A program made the translations under genes and the position numbers. A DNA stretch of 64,000 nt from assembly GCF_024721315.2 (NCBI RefSeq), contig NZ_JANFAK020000009.1, forward strand, positions 1-64,000. Reading direction: 5' to 3'. Of this stretch, positions 34,754-43,561 are shown piece by piece (position 1 is the stretch's first letter; each line of letters begins with the position of its first letter). Source of the DNA: Streptomyces sp. Isolate_45. Lineage in GTDB: Bacteria > Actinomycetota > Actinomycetes > Streptomycetales > Streptomycetaceae. The notes below the pieces were generated by a model, which saw only the letters and a list, made by a program, of their open reading frames with translations, was not told where the DNA came from and ran no database searches.

Positions 34754-34814
34754 CCAACTGGATGGTTGGTCACCAACCAACCGGATGGTTGGGCCCAACC
34801 AACTAGATGGTTGC
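34754..34814. promoter_or_regulatory. three tandem TetR-type operators
   Basis: CCAACTGGATGGTTGG (34754-34769), CCAACCGGATGGTTGG (34777-34792) and CCAACTAGATGGTTGC (34799-34814) are three copies of one palindromic site with starts 23 and 22 bp apart, about two helical turns. The consensus is CCAACYnGATGGTTGG. They fill the gap between the leftward TetR gene and the rightward biosynthetic operon, and would place three repressor dimers on one DNA face. Confidence 0.85.
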
Positions 34815-34977
34815 GCCCTTTCGAGCCTTCCCCTAGTGTCGATGACGTCAGCCCGGCCGGCGCCTCCGCCAAGGCCCCCGGGGCCCGGGTACTGCCAGGC
34901 GTCGCGAAGCGCGCAGTGCCCCGCGAATGCCCTTTCTCCCGCATGCTCATCGCCCTGGAAACCCGTCGTGACATTCA

Positions 34978-35778
34978 ATGCCGCGCGGTTCCACTACCGA
35001 GGAGTTCGTCATCAATCAGCCGATCCAGAGCATCGTCCTGGTCGGAGACCGGTTTGTCGGTTTCGCCGCACAGGAAAACGTATTCACCGTCTCTCAGTTC
35101 ATCGACGACCTGCGCCGCGGCGCATATGCGACGGAAGGCGAGCCGGTCCTCGCGGAAAGTGCGCAGGGCGTCTCCGAATCCGATGTGTTGCTCATCGTCG
35201 AGGAACTGCGCCACCGCGGCCTTGACCGCGTGCAGATCCGGCTCCAGCCGGCCGCCCTCAGTGGCGCCGGTGAGGTGCACAAACACCAGGTGGCCAACGC
35301 GCTGATCGCGGACCTGCACCAGGTGAACGACTCGTTATTCGGAGCGGGACTGCGGCTGCACAACGACAACGAGCTGTTGCTCGACCACCAGACCGGCCAG
35401 CACGTACAGGGCATGGTCGCGGTCGAGGCCTCGCGGCAGATGTTCCTGGCCGTGACGGAGCGCTTCTTCGCGGCTCAGTGGCCGCAGCGCAAGTACTACT
35501 TCGTCATCGAGCACATGAACACCGCCTTCGAGAACTTCCTCTTCCCGCTGTGTTCCACCATCGAGTACCGGATCACCGACTCCCGTACGCAGGATCCGTC
35601 CCGGCTCTCCTTCCACTCCGAGGTCGGTATCCACCAGGCCGGCCGTCGCTCCTCACTCACTCACCTGGCCTTCACCGCCTTCGATGCCGATGTGATCGAG
35701 GCCAAGGAAGACCGCCGCGCCCGCCAAGCCGTCGAGCACACGCTCCGGATACCGGCCGCAGCCCTTTCCGGTGTCTGA
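34978..35778 (+). CDS. AfsA-like hotdog-domain protein
   Basis: A 266-residue protein resembling AfsA/ScbA enzymes that start gamma-butyrolactone hormones by joining a beta-keto acyl chain to a glycerol-type phosphate. The hallmark EVHKHQVANALIADLHQVND begins near residue 100, followed by LLLDHQTGQHVQGMVAVEAS RQ at about 140-160, matching the DH-x-x-G / ExxRQ pattern of hotdog AfsA domains. AfsA itself has two such repeats; this protein has one clear domain plus a divergent N-terminal half. ATG 34978 has only a weak ribosome-binding site. It is the first gene of the cluster and divergent from the TetR gene, the classical arrangement of hormone loci. The biochemical role is inferred from the family. 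Confidence 0.75.
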   Translation: MPRGSTTEEFVINQPIQSIVLVGDRFVGFAAQENVFTVSQFIDDLRRGAYATEGEPVLAESAQGVSESDVLLIVEELRHRGLDRVQIRLQPAALSGAGEVHKHQVANALIADLHQVNDSLFGAGLRLHNDNELLLDHQTGQHVQGMVAVEASRQMFLAVTERFFAAQWPQRKYYFVIEHMNTAFENFLFPLCSTIEYRITDSRTQDPSRLSFHSEVGIHQAGRRSSLTHLAFTAFDADVIEAKEDRRARQAVEHTLRIPAAALSGV

Positions 35779-35869
35779 CCGACCGCGGCTCCCCCTGCGC
35801 CGAACCGGCCCACCCACCACCACCCAGCACTCACTCCACTCACTCCACTCATCCCACCGAGGAGCAGCC

Positions 35870-36487
35870 GTGTCCGCATCACTCATCACCGCCGTGGAAC
35901 TGTCGGTCAAGCCCGATCAGGTCGATGCCGCCGTTACCGCCTGGAAGGCCCACCACGCCGCATCCGGGTTCGAGGGCCGCGCCCTGTTCCGGAGCCTTGA
36001 GGGAGCCGGCCTCCTGGAGCTGGCCCCGGTCACCGGCTGGGAGCAGTTCGCCGATCTGCGATCCGATTGGGCGCAACTGTGGGACACCCTGGCCCCGGTG
36101 GCCGAGGGTGACTTCCGGCGCCAGGTGCTGGGCTTCGTCGACGCGCCCAAGCCGGCCGACACTCCGTTGCCGCAGACCCCCTACATACAGATGCGGCACA
36201 TCGAGGTGCCGCCGCGGGTCCACCCGGCGTACCGAGCCTGGCGCGAGGAGACGATCTACGACGTCGTGCGCACCGCTGACGAGGTCGAGGTCTTCGAGGC
36301 CTACCACTCCGTGCTGAGCACCGAGCCCGGTGTCATGTTCGTCTCCGGATTCAGCTGCGACCCGGCCGAGTACACGGCGGTGTTCACCTCCCCGCGCTAC
36401 CAGGAGATCGTCCGGCAGGCCGGTGACCGCTTCATCGCGGGAGGCGAGCGCGGCCTCTACACCACGATCTACGCCCGCGTGTCGTAG
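35870..36487 (+). CDS. dimeric alpha/beta-barrel (ABM-like) protein
   Basis: A 205-residue protein with two ferredoxin-like halves: LITAVELSVKPDQVDAAVTA at the start and QMRHIEVPPRVHPAYRAWRE near residue 105, each followed by helix and strand. This resembles antibiotic-biosynthesis-monooxygenase and NIPSNAP-like folds. GTG 35870 follows GAGGAG at good spacing. In such clusters these proteins oxygenate or cyclise intermediates without cofactor, but the family match here is tentative and no catalytic residues can be assigned. It is the second gene of the operon. Confidence 0.55.
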   Translation: MSASLITAVELSVKPDQVDAAVTAWKAHHAASGFEGRALFRSLEGAGLLELAPVTGWEQFADLRSDWAQLWDTLAPVAEGDFRRQVLGFVDAPKPADTPLPQTPYIQMRHIEVPPRVHPAYRAWREETIYDVVRTADEVEVFEAYHSVLSTEPGVMFVSGFSCDPAEYTAVFTSPRYQEIVRQAGDRFIAGGERGLYTTIYARVS

Positions 36488-36556
36488 CACCCCTACCCAC
36501 CTGCCCGTCACCGGCAGGACGCAAGAAGAAGACCATGCGAAGGAAAGGAGAAGCGG

Positions 36557-37408
36557 ATGGGACCGTCGCGCACCTACCAGCTGAGTCTCACCACTCAGGG
36601 GCCGACCTACCCGCCCAGTGAAGTGATGGACGCGAACGGCGACTTCGTCGTGATCGGCCGCATCAACCGGGACGACGGCGCGGGCGGCGTGTCGAACGGC
36701 TGGGGATGCGCCATCGTTTCCGCCGAGAGCCCGCTGCCGCCGTTCGGCGGCAACGAACCGTACCGCATCGTCCGTGACCTGCCCGATCATCCCGGCCAGT
36801 TCAGTCCGGCCGACAACGAGATCGTGCTGTACACGCTGCCGCTGCCACTGCCCTGCAGCAACTACCCGATGGTCTTCGCCCCGGAGCAGTTCCCGAAGGC
36901 GTCGGAGGTGGTGCGCCCGAGCTATCCGTTCCACCAGGTCGACGTGCCTGACCTGCGGGCTCAGGACGGGCCGAAGGTGACGGAACCGGTGACGCTCGGC
37001 ACATGGGGGCGGGCGCGCGGTGAGCTGGAGGTGCGGCTGGCCGGCGACGCGAAGTCCGCGGAATTCAGCTTCGAGTTCGCCGGGATGCTCCCCAACAGCC
37101 TGTACACGGTGATGTCGCTACGGGCACGCGACCTGGACCCGGCGGGGCCGACCCGGCCCGGACCGCTCGGCGTACCCAACGCCTTCGTCACCGACCAGGA
37201 CGGCAAGGGCCGCTACCGGGCGTCCCTCCCCGATCCCTTCCCGGCACCCGGCACCGGCGGCAACCGCATCGTGAACGTCATCGTGCTCTGGATGAGCTAC
37301 CAGCAGAACTACGGCGGAGCGATCGGCCAGTTCGGCCTGGGCGGGGACATCCACGCCCAGCTGAAGCTGCAAGGACCCAGCTTCGAGGAATTCACGACCA
37401 CCGGCTGA
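36557..37408 (+). CDS. hypothetical protein of the AfsA-like cluster (283 aa)
   Basis: I do not recognise this family. The protein has no signal peptide or membrane segment and looks beta-rich: YQLSLTTQGPTYPPSEVMDA at the start, NEPYRIVRDLPDHPGQFSPA in the middle, then a possible second domain from about residue 145 (VTLGTWGRARGELEVRLAGD). The latter contains FAGMLPNSLYTVMSLRARD and ends with LGGDIHAQLKLQG. That pattern (a domain with a conserved LPNSLYT-type loop) is seen in some secreted or polyketide-associated proteins, but the similarity is weak. ATG 36557 has AAGGAG before it. It is encoded 13 nt before the tautomerase gene and is clearly in the operon. Confidence 0.6.
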   Translation: MGPSRTYQLSLTTQGPTYPPSEVMDANGDFVVIGRINRDDGAGGVSNGWGCAIVSAESPLPPFGGNEPYRIVRDLPDHPGQFSPADNEIVLYTLPLPLPCSNYPMVFAPEQFPKASEVVRPSYPFHQVDVPDLRAQDGPKVTEPVTLGTWGRARGELEVRLAGDAKSAEFSFEFAGMLPNSLYTVMSLRARDLDPAGPTRPGPLGVPNAFVTDQDGKGRYRASLPDPFPAPGTGGNRIVNVIVLWMSYQQNYGGAIGQFGLGGDIHAQLKLQGPSFEEFTTTG

Positions 37409-37421
37409 CGAGAGGAACCAC

Positions 37422-37649
37422 ATGCCGATCATCTCCGTAACGACATGGCCCAGTGACAACGACGAGAAGTGCCACGAGCTGATGGAAGAGCTCACGGAGA
37501 CCGTCCACCGGGTCACGGGAGCACCCCGCGACCGGATCACGGTCTACATCCGGGAAGTGCCGCGCGACCGCTGGTCCGAGGGCGGCGCGGTCGGGTCGGA
37601 CCCCGACTTCGCCCGGCTCAGCCGGCTCAGCAGGCCCTCCACCGTCTGA
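37422..37649 (+). CDS. 4-oxalocrotonate tautomerase family protein
   Basis: A 75-residue protein with the catalytic amino-terminal proline directly after the initiator Met (MPIISVTTWPSDND), typical of the tautomerase superfamily, which works as a hexamer or trimer. The later VTGAPRDRITVYIREVPRDR and the final RLSRLSRPSTV tail are consistent. Such enzymes shift enol/keto tautomers and could act on the beta-keto products expected from this cluster. ATG 37422 has GAGAGGA upstream. It is separated from the unknown gene before it by 13 nt. Confidence 0.85.
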   Translation: MPIISVTTWPSDNDEKCHELMEELTETVHRVTGAPRDRITVYIREVPRDRWSEGGAVGSDPDFARLSRLSRPSTV

Positions 37650-37735
37650 CGTCGCCCTCGCCGGTCCGGGGGCCGGGCGCGATGCCCGGCCCCACCCACC
37701 CAGCCACCCGTCCCGTACCAGGAAGAACTTCCGTC

Positions 37736-38608
37736 ATGAGCGCACATTCCGCCTCCTCCGCCCCCTCCGTCGAGTCCGACGACTTCGCCGACGATCACGA
37801 CCGGATGGAGCGGGGGCTACGGACACTGCGCCGGATCGAAGCCACCGAGCGCCCCGGCATCCTCGACGGTTTCCAGGACATCGCCCCCGGCTTCGGTGAG
37901 CTGATCGTCGGCTTCGCGTTCGGTGACGTCTGTTCCCGGCCGGGCCTGGAACTGCCGACCCGCCAGCTCGTCACCGTCGCCGCGCTGACCGCACTGGGCA
38001 ACGCCGCCCCGCAACTGGAGTTCCACGTCCGTGGGGCGCGCAACGTCGGCTGCGGCCGCCGTGACATCGTCGAAACGGTCCTGCACCTGAGTGACCACGC
38101 CGGATTTCCCGCGACGCTGGAGGCACTGGGCGTCGTCAGGACCGTCTTCGCGGCCGAGGCCGGGAGCGCCCGGACCATCGGCCGTTCCGAAGACGGGCCG
38201 GGGGCGAAAGCCCACGACGGCCCCACCAGCCCTACCAGCCTCACCAGCCACGTCGGTGCCGGCAGCCACGACGGCCCCGGCGGTGCCGGCGAGCAGGTCC
38301 TCGCCTCCGTGCGCGCCATCGACCCGGCCCTCGCCGACTTCCTCATCGGGAACGCCTTCGGCGACCCGGATCCCGCCGCTCCGCGCGGCGGCCTCGATCC
38401 GCGCACCCGCGCGATCGTGTCCGTCGCCGCCTGTACGGCCCTCGGCACGCGGCGACCGCAGCTCATGGCGCACGTACACGAGATCCTCGACGCCGGCGGC
38501 ACGCGGCAGGACGCCGTCGAGACCGTTCTGCAGATGGCCGTGTACGCCGGAGTCCCGGCGGCGGTGAACGGCCTGAACGCGGCGCGCGACGTCTTCCGGA
38601 CGCGATAG
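37736..38608 (+). CDS. carboxymuconolactone decarboxylase-like protein, duplicated domain
   Basis: A 290-residue protein with two CMD/AhpD-like domains. The first has LPTRQLVTVAALTALGNAAP and NVGCGRRDIVETVLHLSDHA (about 65-120), the second LDPRTRAIVSVAACTALGTR and GTRQDAVETVLQMAVYAGVP (about 220-275). They are joined by a Gly/Ser/Thr-rich linker (GPTSPTSLTSHVGAGSHDG). Neither half has the CxxC of peroxiredoxin-type AhpD proteins, so it is more likely a lactone-type enzyme or ring-forming partner than a disulphide reductase. ATG 37736 follows GGAAG. It lies between the tautomerase and HAD genes, which is a plausible lactone pathway order. Confidence 0.85.
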   Translation: MSAHSASSAPSVESDDFADDHDRMERGLRTLRRIEATERPGILDGFQDIAPGFGELIVGFAFGDVCSRPGLELPTRQLVTVAALTALGNAAPQLEFHVRGARNVGCGRRDIVETVLHLSDHAGFPATLEALGVVRTVFAAEAGSARTIGRSEDGPGAKAHDGPTSPTSLTSHVGAGSHDGPGGAGEQVLASVRAIDPALADFLIGNAFGDPDPAAPRGGLDPRTRAIVSVAACTALGTRRPQLMAHVHEILDAGGTRQDAVETVLQMAVYAGVPAAVNGLNAARDVFRTR

Positions 38609-38750
38609 GCCGACGACAACGCCGCGAGCGGGCCTCCCGGCCGGACGCCAACGGGCCACAACCGGGCGCCGAGGCCTCGCCCCCACCCCCACCCCCGGCC
38701 CCGGAACCGCATCCCGATCACCCACCCGCATCCGAAGGAGGGACCCCACC

Positions 38751-39452
38751 ATGACCGCTCGTCCCTACCTCGTCTTCGCCGACGTGGACGAGACGCTCAT
38801 CCACTGCAAGAGCATGTTCGACTTCCTCAACTACCACCTGACCGGCCGGCACGGGGCCGCGGGGACCGCCGAACACGACCGGCTCCTGGCCGGCTTCCAG
38901 CAGGCCGCCGCGGCCGGCACACCGCGCGAGCTGATCAACCGCGCCTACTACGCCGCGTACGCCGGCGAGTCCGAGGCCACCATCGCCGCCTGGGGCGAGC
39001 GCTGGTTCGCCGACCGTGCCGCGGAAGGCCTGTTCATCGACTCGACCCGGGACGCGCTGCGCGCTCACCGCGGGGCGGGTGCCGAACTCGTCCTGGTTTC
39101 GGGGTCGTTCCCCGCCTGCCTGGACCCCGTCGCCCGCGCCGTCGGCGCCGCGCACCTGCTGTGCAGCCGGCCCCTCGTCGAGACGGACGCGGCCGGCCCG
39201 GGGACCGCCGGCACCTACACGGGCCTCATCGAGACCCCGATGATCGGCCGGCACAAGGCGGCCGCCGTACGTCGCTTCCTCGCCGACCGCCCGCACATCG
39301 ACCCGCGCGACTGCTACGCGTACGGCGATCACCCGTCCGACCTGGAGATGCTCGACTGCGTCGGTCACCCGGTCGTGGTCGGCGACGACCCCGCCCTGCG
39401 CGCCCTGCTAGATGCCCGGCCTTCCCCCACTCCTCTGGAGCACCAGCGATGA
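38751..39452 (+). CDS. HAD-superfamily (class IB, SerB-like) phosphatase
   Basis: A 233-residue phosphatase with motif I in YLVFADVDETLIHC (D-x-D-E-T), motif II in AELVLVSGSFPACL, and motif III/IV in DCYAYGDHPSDLEMLDCVG. The cap is helical. The ATG at 38751 has GAAGGAGG upstream. Its stop overlaps the KAS III start (ATGA), so the two are translated together. In the methylenomycin furan and butyrolactone pathways a HAD-type phosphatase removes the phosphate left by the AfsA-type reaction; the same step is the natural guess here. Confidence 0.88.
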   Translation: MTARPYLVFADVDETLIHCKSMFDFLNYHLTGRHGAAGTAEHDRLLAGFQQAAAAGTPRELINRAYYAAYAGESEATIAAWGERWFADRAAEGLFIDSTRDALRAHRGAGAELVLVSGSFPACLDPVARAVGAAHLLCSRPLVETDAAGPGTAGTYTGLIETPMIGRHKAAAVRRFLADRPHIDPRDCYAYGDHPSDLEMLDCVGHPVVVGDDPALRALLDARPSPTPLEHQR

Positions 39453-40528
39453 CCGTGTACTCACCCGCCACGACCGCCGTCGGCATCATCGGATCCGGCT
39501 CGTACCTCCCGAGCGAGATCGTGCCCAACTCCGTGGTCGCGGAACTGGCCGGAGTGACCGCCGAGTGGATCGTGCGCAAGACCGGCATCCGGGAACGTCA
39601 TCGCGCCGCGCCCCACGAGGCGACCTCCGACCTGGCCACCGCCGCCGCGCGGGCCGCCATGGAAGACGCCGGGATCAGCGCGCGCGACGTCGCCTGGGTG
39701 ATCGTGGCGACCTCCACCCCCGACTACCCACAGCCGGCAACCGCCTGCCTGGTACAGAACCAGATCGGTGCGACCCGGGCGGCCGCCTTCGACATCAACG
39801 CCGTCTGCGCCGGCTTCGTCTTCGCCCTGCAGACCGGGGCGCAGCTGCTGGCGGGCATCGGCGAGCACACCGACGCCAAGTACGCGCTGGTCGTGGGCGC
39901 GGACGTCTACTCGCGGATCCTGGACCACAGCGACCGCAAGACCGCGGTGCTGTTCGGGGACGGCGCGGGAGCCGTCGTGCTCGGCCCGGCCCGCCCCGGG
40001 TTCGGCATCGTCGGGACCGGCACCAGCACCGACGGCAGCCTCCACGACCTGATCGGGGTCCAGGCCGGCGGCAGCCGCCACCCCGCCTCCGCGGGCACGC
40101 TGGCCGACGGGCAGCACTTCTTCAGGATGCGGGGGCGGGAGGTCCGCGACTTCGTCAACGAGCGCCTGCCGGCGGCCGTCCAAGGAGTGCTGGCCGCCCA
40201 CGGCGTCGACCCGGCCGAGGTCAAGCACTTCGTACCCCATCAGGCCAACGGCGTGATGGTCGGCGAGGTCATCCCCCATCTCGGTCTGCCCAACGCCCAG
40301 GCCCACCTACCGGTCGACCTGCACGGCAACACCGGTGCCGCCTCCATACCGCTCGCACTCGACCACGCCAACCGGTCCGGCGCGCTACGGGACGGCGATC
40401 TGGTGCTGTTGGCCGGCTTCGGCGGCGGAATGGGGGTCGGCACGGCCCTGGTCCGCTGGGACGCCACGCCGCCCCGACACCCGGCCGTGCCCCACTCCGC
40501 GCAGCTCGTCGGGAGCGTGGCCCGATGA
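39449..40528 (+). CDS. 3-oxoacyl-ACP synthase III (KAS III / FabH-like)
   Basis: A 359-residue thiolase-fold enzyme. The catalytic triad is visible: Cys120 in DINAVCAGFVFAL, His264 in VPHQANGVM and Asn294 in LHGNTGAAS. The typical start (VGIIGSGSYLPSEIVPNSVV) and the glycine-rich GGGMGVG end are present. KAS III joins an acyl-CoA or acyl-ACP to malonyl-ACP, giving the beta-ketoacyl unit, which is what an AfsA-type enzyme would then use. ATG 39449 overlaps the HAD stop. It may therefore provide a dedicated starter for the cluster, in contrast to canonical butyrolactone systems that borrow fatty-acid intermediates. Confidence 0.9.
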   Translation: MTVYSPATTAVGIIGSGSYLPSEIVPNSVVAELAGVTAEWIVRKTGIRERHRAAPHEATSDLATAAARAAMEDAGISARDVAWVIVATSTPDYPQPATACLVQNQIGATRAAAFDINAVCAGFVFALQTGAQLLAGIGEHTDAKYALVVGADVYSRILDHSDRKTAVLFGDGAGAVVLGPARPGFGIVGTGTSTDGSLHDLIGVQAGGSRHPASAGTLADGQHFFRMRGREVRDFVNERLPAAVQGVLAAHGVDPAEVKHFVPHQANGVMVGEVIPHLGLPNAQAHLPVDLHGNTGAASIPLALDHANRSGALRDGDLVLLAGFGGGMGVGTALVRWDATPPRHPAVPHSAQLVGSVAR

Positions 40529-40764
40529 ACCGACTCGCCACCGGCCCGGCCTCCGCGTTCCGCTCCGCCCCCCTGTCCGACGTGCTGTGCGCGGTACCCG
40601 GATGCGCCATCGCCCACTGGTCGATGGGACGCGACATCCTCGACGCCGGCCCCTGCCCCCACGGTTGGAGCCCCGCCGCTCAGTCGGACACCCCCACCCC
40701 CGCCCCCATCCCCACCCGCACCGGCGGCACGACCGCCCCCGCCCCCATCCACGGAGACCGGTAG
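40525..40764 (+). CDS. small coupled Cys/His ORF (79 aa)
   Basis: ATG 40525 overlaps the KAS III stop (ATGA). The 79-residue frame reads SDVLCAVPGCAIAHWSMGRD, then LDAGPCPHGWS, so Cys and His are spaced C-x4-C-x3-H then C-x-H, which could bind a metal. The C-terminal third is Pro/Thr-rich. It ends 2 nt before the MFS start. It may be a small accessory or simply a translated spacer; no family is recognised. Confidence 0.5.
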   Translation: MNRLATGPASAFRSAPLSDVLCAVPGCAIAHWSMGRDILDAGPCPHGWSPAAQSDTPTPAPIPTRTGGTTAPAPIHGDR

Positions 40765-40766
40765 CC

Positions 40767-42026
40767 ATGACACGAACCTCCTCCACCCTCATCCCGGACA
40801 GGCGACGCCCCGCCGCCGCACCCGGCCCCGGCACCTCACCGGTGCGGGCCTGGCTGGCCGTGATCGCCCTCTCCCTGGGCACGTTCTCCTTCGTCACCAC
40901 CGAGACGCTCCCCATCGGACTGCTGCCGTCGATCGGCGCGGGCGTGGACGTCTCCGTCGGTACCGCCGGCTTCCTCGTCACCGGCTTCGCCGCCGTCGCC
41001 GCGATCACCGCGGCACCGCTGACCACCCTGTGCGGGCGCATGGACCGCAAATGGCTGCTGGCCGGGCTGCTCGTGATGTACGTCGCCGGCAACCTGCTGG
41101 CCACCGTCGCCTCCTCGTACGCCGCCCTGCTGTCCGCCAGGGTGCTGGTGGCACTCGCGCACGGCGTCTTCTGGTCGATCGCCGCGGCCATCGCGGTCCG
41201 CCTGGTCCCCGAGCGGCACGCCGTTCGGGCCACCGCGCTCGTCCTCGGCGGGATCTCGCTGGCCTCGGTGCTCGGCGTCCCGCTGGGCACCATGATCGGT
41301 CAGCGGTCCGGCTGGCACACCGCGTTCGCCGCCGTCGCCGCGATCGGCTTCGTCGTCCTCGTCGCGGTGTTGCTCCTGCTGCCCAACCTGCCCGCGCAGG
41401 GCAGCGGAAGCCTCGCCGCCCTGCCGCGCGTCCTGCGCAACGGCCGGTTACGCGTCGCCGTCGCGGTCACCGCACTGGTGATGATCGGCCACTTCCTCGC
41501 CTTCACCTTCATCGCCCCCTACCTGGAGCAGATCACGGGAATCAGCGAAGGCATGGTCGGCGTACTGCTCCTGGTCTTCGGAGCCGCCGGGTTCGCGGGT
41601 AACTTCGTCGCGGGCGCCGTCGTCGGCCGCTCGGTGCACGGCACCCTGACGGGCGCTCTCGTCCTGATGACGGTCTCGCTCGCCCTTCTGTGGGCCTTCG
41701 GCGATTCCCGGCCCGCGGCGATCACCCTGCTCGTCCTGTGGGGCCTGGCCTTCGCGGCCCTGCCCGTCGGCCTGCAGACCTGGGTGCTGCAACTGGCGAA
41801 GGAAGAGTCCGACGCCGCCTCGTCGCTCTACGTGGCCGCCTTCAACGGCGCCATCGCCGTGGGATCCCTCGCGGGCGGACTGCTCGTGGACTCCGCCGCC
41901 GGACCGCGCGCCGTGACCGCCGTCGCCGCCGCGCTGACCGCCTGTGCCCTGCTGACCCTGCTGCTCTCCGCCCGCGGCACCCGCACCCGCGAGCCCGCTC
42001 CGTCCCCCACCCTCACGAACGCCTGA
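40767..42026 (+). CDS. MFS transporter (drug/arabinose efflux type)
   Basis: A 419-residue transporter with twelve hydrophobic segments. The first helix VIALSLGTFSFVTTETLPIG is typical of the AraJ/YdhP-type efflux proteins, and loop 2-3 is LCGRMDRKWLLAGLLVMY. RVLVALAHGVFWSIAAAIAV and RATALVLGGISLASVLGVPL follow. The ATG at 40767 follows an ACGGAG. It should export the product of the surrounding genes or a related toxic intermediate across the cell membrane. It is followed by the aldo/keto reductase gene after 51 nt. Confidence 0.9.
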   Translation: MTRTSSTLIPDRRRPAAAPGPGTSPVRAWLAVIALSLGTFSFVTTETLPIGLLPSIGAGVDVSVGTAGFLVTGFAAVAAITAAPLTTLCGRMDRKWLLAGLLVMYVAGNLLATVASSYAALLSARVLVALAHGVFWSIAAAIAVRLVPERHAVRATALVLGGISLASVLGVPLGTMIGQRSGWHTAFAAVAAIGFVVLVAVLLLLPNLPAQGSGSLAALPRVLRNGRLRVAVAVTALVMIGHFLAFTFIAPYLEQITGISEGMVGVLLLVFGAAGFAGNFVAGAVVGRSVHGTLTGALVLMTVSLALLWAFGDSRPAAITLLVLWGLAFAALPVGLQTWVLQLAKEESDAASSLYVAAFNGAIAVGSLAGGLLVDSAAGPRAVTAVAAALTACALLTLLLSARGTRTREPAPSPTLTNA

Positions 42027-42077
42027 CCGTACGCCGCGCCGTACCAGCAGGCCCACACACCACGGGAGAAGCACCAC

Positions 42078-43073
42078 ATGGAACACCGCACCCTCGGTAC
42101 CCCGGGACTCCGGGTCTCGGCGATCGGCCTCGGCTGCATGGGCATGTCCGCCTACTACGGGACCAGTGACGAAAGGGAGTCCATCGCCACCATCCGCCGT
42201 GCCCTGGACACCGGCGTGACGTTCTTCGACACCGCCGACGCCTACGCCGCCGGCCGCAACGAAGAACTCCTCGGCCGCGCCCTCAAGGGCCGTCGCGACG
42301 AAGCGGTGGTGGCCACCAAGTTCGGCATCCGCGGCGTCGGACCCGGCGGCACGGCCGGCGGCGCCGTGATCGACTCCAGCCCCGCCCACGCCCGGCAGGC
42401 GTGTGACGCGTCCCTGGCCCGGCTGGGCGTGGAGAGCATCGACCTCTACTACCTGCACCGTCGCGATCCCGACACCCCGATCGAGGAGACCGTCGGAGCC
42501 ATGGCGGAGCTCGTCACCGCCGGAAAGGTCCGGCACCTGGGCCTGTCCGAGGTCAACTCCGACACCCTGCGCCGTGCCCACGCCACCCATCCCATCACGG
42601 CCCTGCAAACCGAATACTCCCTGTGGGAACGGGACGTGGAGAGCGACATCGCCCCCACGGCCGCCGAACTCGGCATCGGCCTCGTGCCCTACTCGCCCGT
42701 CGGCCGGGGCTTCCTCACCGGGGCCCTCACCTCCCTCAGCCAACTGGATCCGGACGACTACCGCCGCAACGACCCCCGCTTCCAGGGAGAGAACCTCACC
42801 CGCAACCTGGCCCTCGTGGAGCGGGTCCGCGCCCTCGCGGGCGACATCGGCTGCACCCCGGTCCAGCTGGCCCTCGCCTGGCTGCTCTCCCGAGGCCCGC
42901 AGATCGTTCCGATCCCCGGCACCCGGCGCATCACCTACCTGGAGGAGAACGCCGGCGCCGCAGACCTGCACCTCACCGCGGCCCAACTGCACGACCTTGA
43001 GCAGGCGCTCCCGGCAACCGAGGTGTCGGGAGAACGCTACGCACCCGCGGCCCTGCGCCTCCTGAACACCTGA
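42078..43073 (+). CDS. aldo/keto reductase
   Basis: A 331-residue NADPH-dependent oxidoreductase. The family motifs are [15 protein letters not shown], then [20 protein letters not shown] with the catalytic Asp/Tyr pair, KFGIRGVG with the Lys, and [17 protein letters not shown] with the His. [13 protein letters not shown] and [16 protein letters not shown] finish the barrel. The ATG at 42078 has GGGAG upstream. It would reduce a ketone to an alcohol, a step needed in butanolide- or furan-type products. It is the last gene before the strong terminator at 43129. Confidence 0.92.
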   Translation: MEHRTLGTPGLRVSAIGLGCMGMSAYYGTSDERESIATIRRALDTGVTFFDTADAYAAGRNEELLGRALKGRRDEAVVATKFGIRGVGPGGTAGGAVIDSSPAHARQACDASLARLGVESIDLYYLHRRDPDTPIEETVGAMAELVTAGKVRHLGLSEVNSDTLRRAHATHPITALQTEYSLWERDVESDIAPTAAELGIGLVPYSPVGRGFLTGALTSLSQLDPDDYRRNDPRFQGENLTRNLALVERVRALAGDIGCTPVQLALAWLLSRGPQIVPIPGTRRITYLEENAGAADLHLTAAQLHDLEQALPATEVSGERYAPAALRLLNT

Positions 43074-43128
43074 CCCTGCGCCCACAGTTCTTACGGTGCG
43101 CCGTGGCACCGACGCCCGGCGCACCGTA

Positions 43129-43174
43129 CGAACCCCCCTGGCCCGTCGGAATCCCGGCGCACCAGGGGGGTTCG
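43129..43174. terminator. terminator after the AfsA-like/KAS III operon
   Basis: CGAACCCCCCTGG (43129-43141) and CCAGGGGGGTTCG (43162-43174) form a perfect 13-bp stem with a 20-nt loop, about 55 nt after the aldo/keto reductase stop. Confidence 0.85.
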
Positions 43175-43470
43175 TGCGTGCGCCGACGCCTTGCGTCCGA
43201 GGCGGGAAGAGCGGTGCCACCGGAGTCCGGACGGCCGACCGTACGCATGACATGAGTGCGAGCACCGTCGTCACCTACGCCCTCGCGAACACCACGACCG
43301 GCTCGGTCGCCACCCGCTCGCTCCGGTCGGACCAGTCCTACGCACCCCTACGACAGCCACGTCGCCCGACGGCCTCCGCTCGTGGTCGTCCTCATGGTCC
43401 CCGCCGTCGTTCTGGCTGCCGGCGTTGAGGATCCGCCCGTCCTCGTCGCGCTGGATGCCCTCCGCGCCAA

Positions 43471-43540
43471 AACGGGGACTGGTCCCCATTTTCCGTGCTA
43501 CTGTCCCGTCCATCAGCGAAACGGGGACTACTCCCCGTTT
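43471..43540. promoter_or_regulatory. two GGGGA/TCCCC palindromes before the patatin operon
   Basis: AACGGGGACTGGTCCCCATT (43471-43490) and AAACGGGGACTACTCCCCGTTT (43519-43540) are two copies of one site; the second has perfect 9-bp arms. Their 48-bp spacing and position, 22 nt before the patatin start, suggest operators for the TetR protein encoded at the end of this operon (47230). The DNA at 43490-43515 between them is a likely promoter region. Confidence 0.75.
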
Positions 43541-43561
43541 AGGGTGTGGGGGTGGGGGATC

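Noticed and set aside
41448-43274. 608-residue minus-strand frame over the MFS and aldo/keto reductase genes
   Set aside because: Antisense to two well-supported genes and rich in Gly/Val/Asp as expected of a shadow.
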